A DNA stretch of 64,000 nucleotides, from positions 1,438,805 to 1,502,804 of the forward strand of contig JAOTOL010001525.1 in assembly GCA_034440575.1 (NCBI GenBank), given 5' to 3'. Below are positions 62,981 through 64,000 of the stretch, piece after piece. This stretch comes from Imbricaverruca yamaguchii (lineage: Eukaryota; Arthropoda; Thecostraca; Neoverrucidae). The notes beneath the pieces are model-generated. The model had not been told where the DNA came from. It saw nothing but the letters and a program-made list of their open reading frames with translations, and did not search any database. Numbering within the stretch: position 1 is the first letter of the stretch; each line of letters opens with the position of its first letter. Made by a program: the position numbers and the translations under genes.

Positions 62981-64000
62981 GCTTCAGAAACACGGCCCAA
63001 CGATGGTCCGATGTGCGATGTACACCGTCGACACCCTCCGAACAGGCTCACCGGCGGCTTACAAAAAAAGAAGAAGAGTTAAAGTAAAATAAGCCTACAC
63101 AAAACTTCCATATGGTGCTTAACATTATCAATCTAGCCAAACAAACCAAGCCATCGGTGGAGCTCCCTACAACTTTGCAGAGTCCGAACCACCTTCAATG
63201 TTCGATGCAGTCGCTAAAATAATTACACATTTTAGCATGCGAGTAGATGGGCCAGCTCTTCCAATGGATTTGAAATTCGTTAGCTTCAGCAATGCTGGGC
63301 CCCAGGAAATATTTTCTTAACGTTTCGGGATTGGCAGGAAGCAATTTATTGTTTAATATACTAGAGAGGTATGAGGTCCAGAAATATTCGCCAAATTGAA
63401 GTGTTCTGTAAGTGCAATCGATATTGCCCTGAAGTTTAACACGTTTTCCAATCACTGAAAGTTAAATTGCCCATCCAGTTAGCATATTGTTCGACTCCTT
63501 GGGCCTTAGGAAACAAACCGCTTGGCTTGAGAAAGTTCTGGGTCTGATCGGATTCTACCTGCACTCTACAGTGGATATGCTCTCACCACGTGTAATGGAA
63601 GACTATCTTATTTGATTGAACAACACGGACATCGAACATTTGTGCGCTCCTCCGCATGTCCTACATAGTTTTGTATGATACACGGCCAAGGTGGCAATGG
63701 AGATTCCAAGTGCTGATTAGAGAAGTGCTCTCCACACAACCGGCAATTATAGTCATCTCAAGTGACGTATGTTCAGCACAGAGCATTATCAACGAATCTT
63801 CTGATGCATGTGATTACGATGAGTGATTCAGAGTTGCTACGGATCCGCCGTTTTGAACCGTGACCCGTTGTTCGCAGGCAAAAGTGGCCAGTAATGCTCT
63901 ATCTGCAAAAGCTTCAAAGATGACGCTAGTATCGATATGAAGCCGCATCGAGGCCGTGCAAGACCACGCCGGGTACTGATACGGTTCGCTTGCTGGATGC
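62981..64000. other. Right-edge sequence, no gene recognised
   Basis: AT-leaning sequence. A minus ORF at 63195-63455 (86 codons) contains NPETLRKYFLGPSIAEANEF and HAKMCNYFSDCIEH. I do not recognise it; it could be a transposon remnant or an unrelated ORF. Confidence 0.35.

Noticed and set aside
61642..63082. Five long overlapping ORFs (282-353 codons) on both strands
   Set aside because: They are produced by a 43-bp minisatellite whose unit lacks stops in several frames. The three-frame openness and periodicity explain them fully.

Overview
The window is eukaryotic, intron-rich and repeat-rich nuclear DNA. No bacterial or viral gene layout is visible. Conserved exons point to an arthropod: the ubiquitin-conjugating enzyme on the + strand has arthropod-like UBE2H residues, and a second gene is the 5' end of neurobeachin (rugose in flies). 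Splice sites, tRNA-derived SINEs, I-type and CR1/RTE-like LINE remnants, mariner, hAT-like and piggyBac-like elements and many minisatellites fit a non-insect arthropod such as a crustacean or chelicerate. I cannot name the species.

Four coding loci can be supported. (1) A neurobeachin-type gene on the minus strand begins at 13734. Three exons (13576-13734, 1259-1363, 573-699) are visible before it leaves the left edge. (2) A complete UBE2H gene on the plus strand has five coding exons (27445-27497, 29887-29963, 36183-36350, 45279-45407, 47460-47590) that join in phase into 185 codons plus stop. (3) On the minus strand, 60916 down to 52017, lies an IRAG/LRMP (MRVI1/Jaw1)-like gene: coiled-coil exons and a C-terminal membrane-anchor exon, with the 5' end outside the window or not found. 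(4) An antisense, broken fragment like the C-terminus of USP35/USP38 sits in UBE2H intron 3 (about 44565-45110). Neurobeachin and UBE2H are divergent with 13.7 kb between start codons; UBE2H and the IRAG-like gene converge.

Layout: 1-13.6 kb is neurobeachin introns with 69-, 43- and 48-bp minisatellites, two hAT-like MITEs plus the end of a third, and a piggyBac-like element. From 13.75-14.2 kb a 67-bp repeat rich in CAGCTG lies just upstream of the neurobeachin start. From 14.2-17.5 kb is AT-rich intergenic DNA without a gene. From 18.3-26.4 kb is a dense block of dispersed elements, including two copies of a large modular repeat. From 26.4-31 kb is AT-rich sequence holding UBE2H exons 1 and 2. 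From 31.1-35.7 kb is a SINE and an inverted third copy of the modular repeat. From 36-47.6 kb are the remaining UBE2H exons among LINE, mariner and MITE remnants. From 49-63 kb are minisatellites, two LINE remnants and SINEs interleaved with the IRAG-like exons.

The genes do not form a pathway or operon. The most unusual observation is a set of tiny insertions (32-54 bp) of one SINE 3' tail, several with exact 12-15 bp target-site duplications. Next is a large repeat whose modules keep the same order in three copies but carry different cassettes at one internal TTAA-like site. No new enzymatic or defence system was found.
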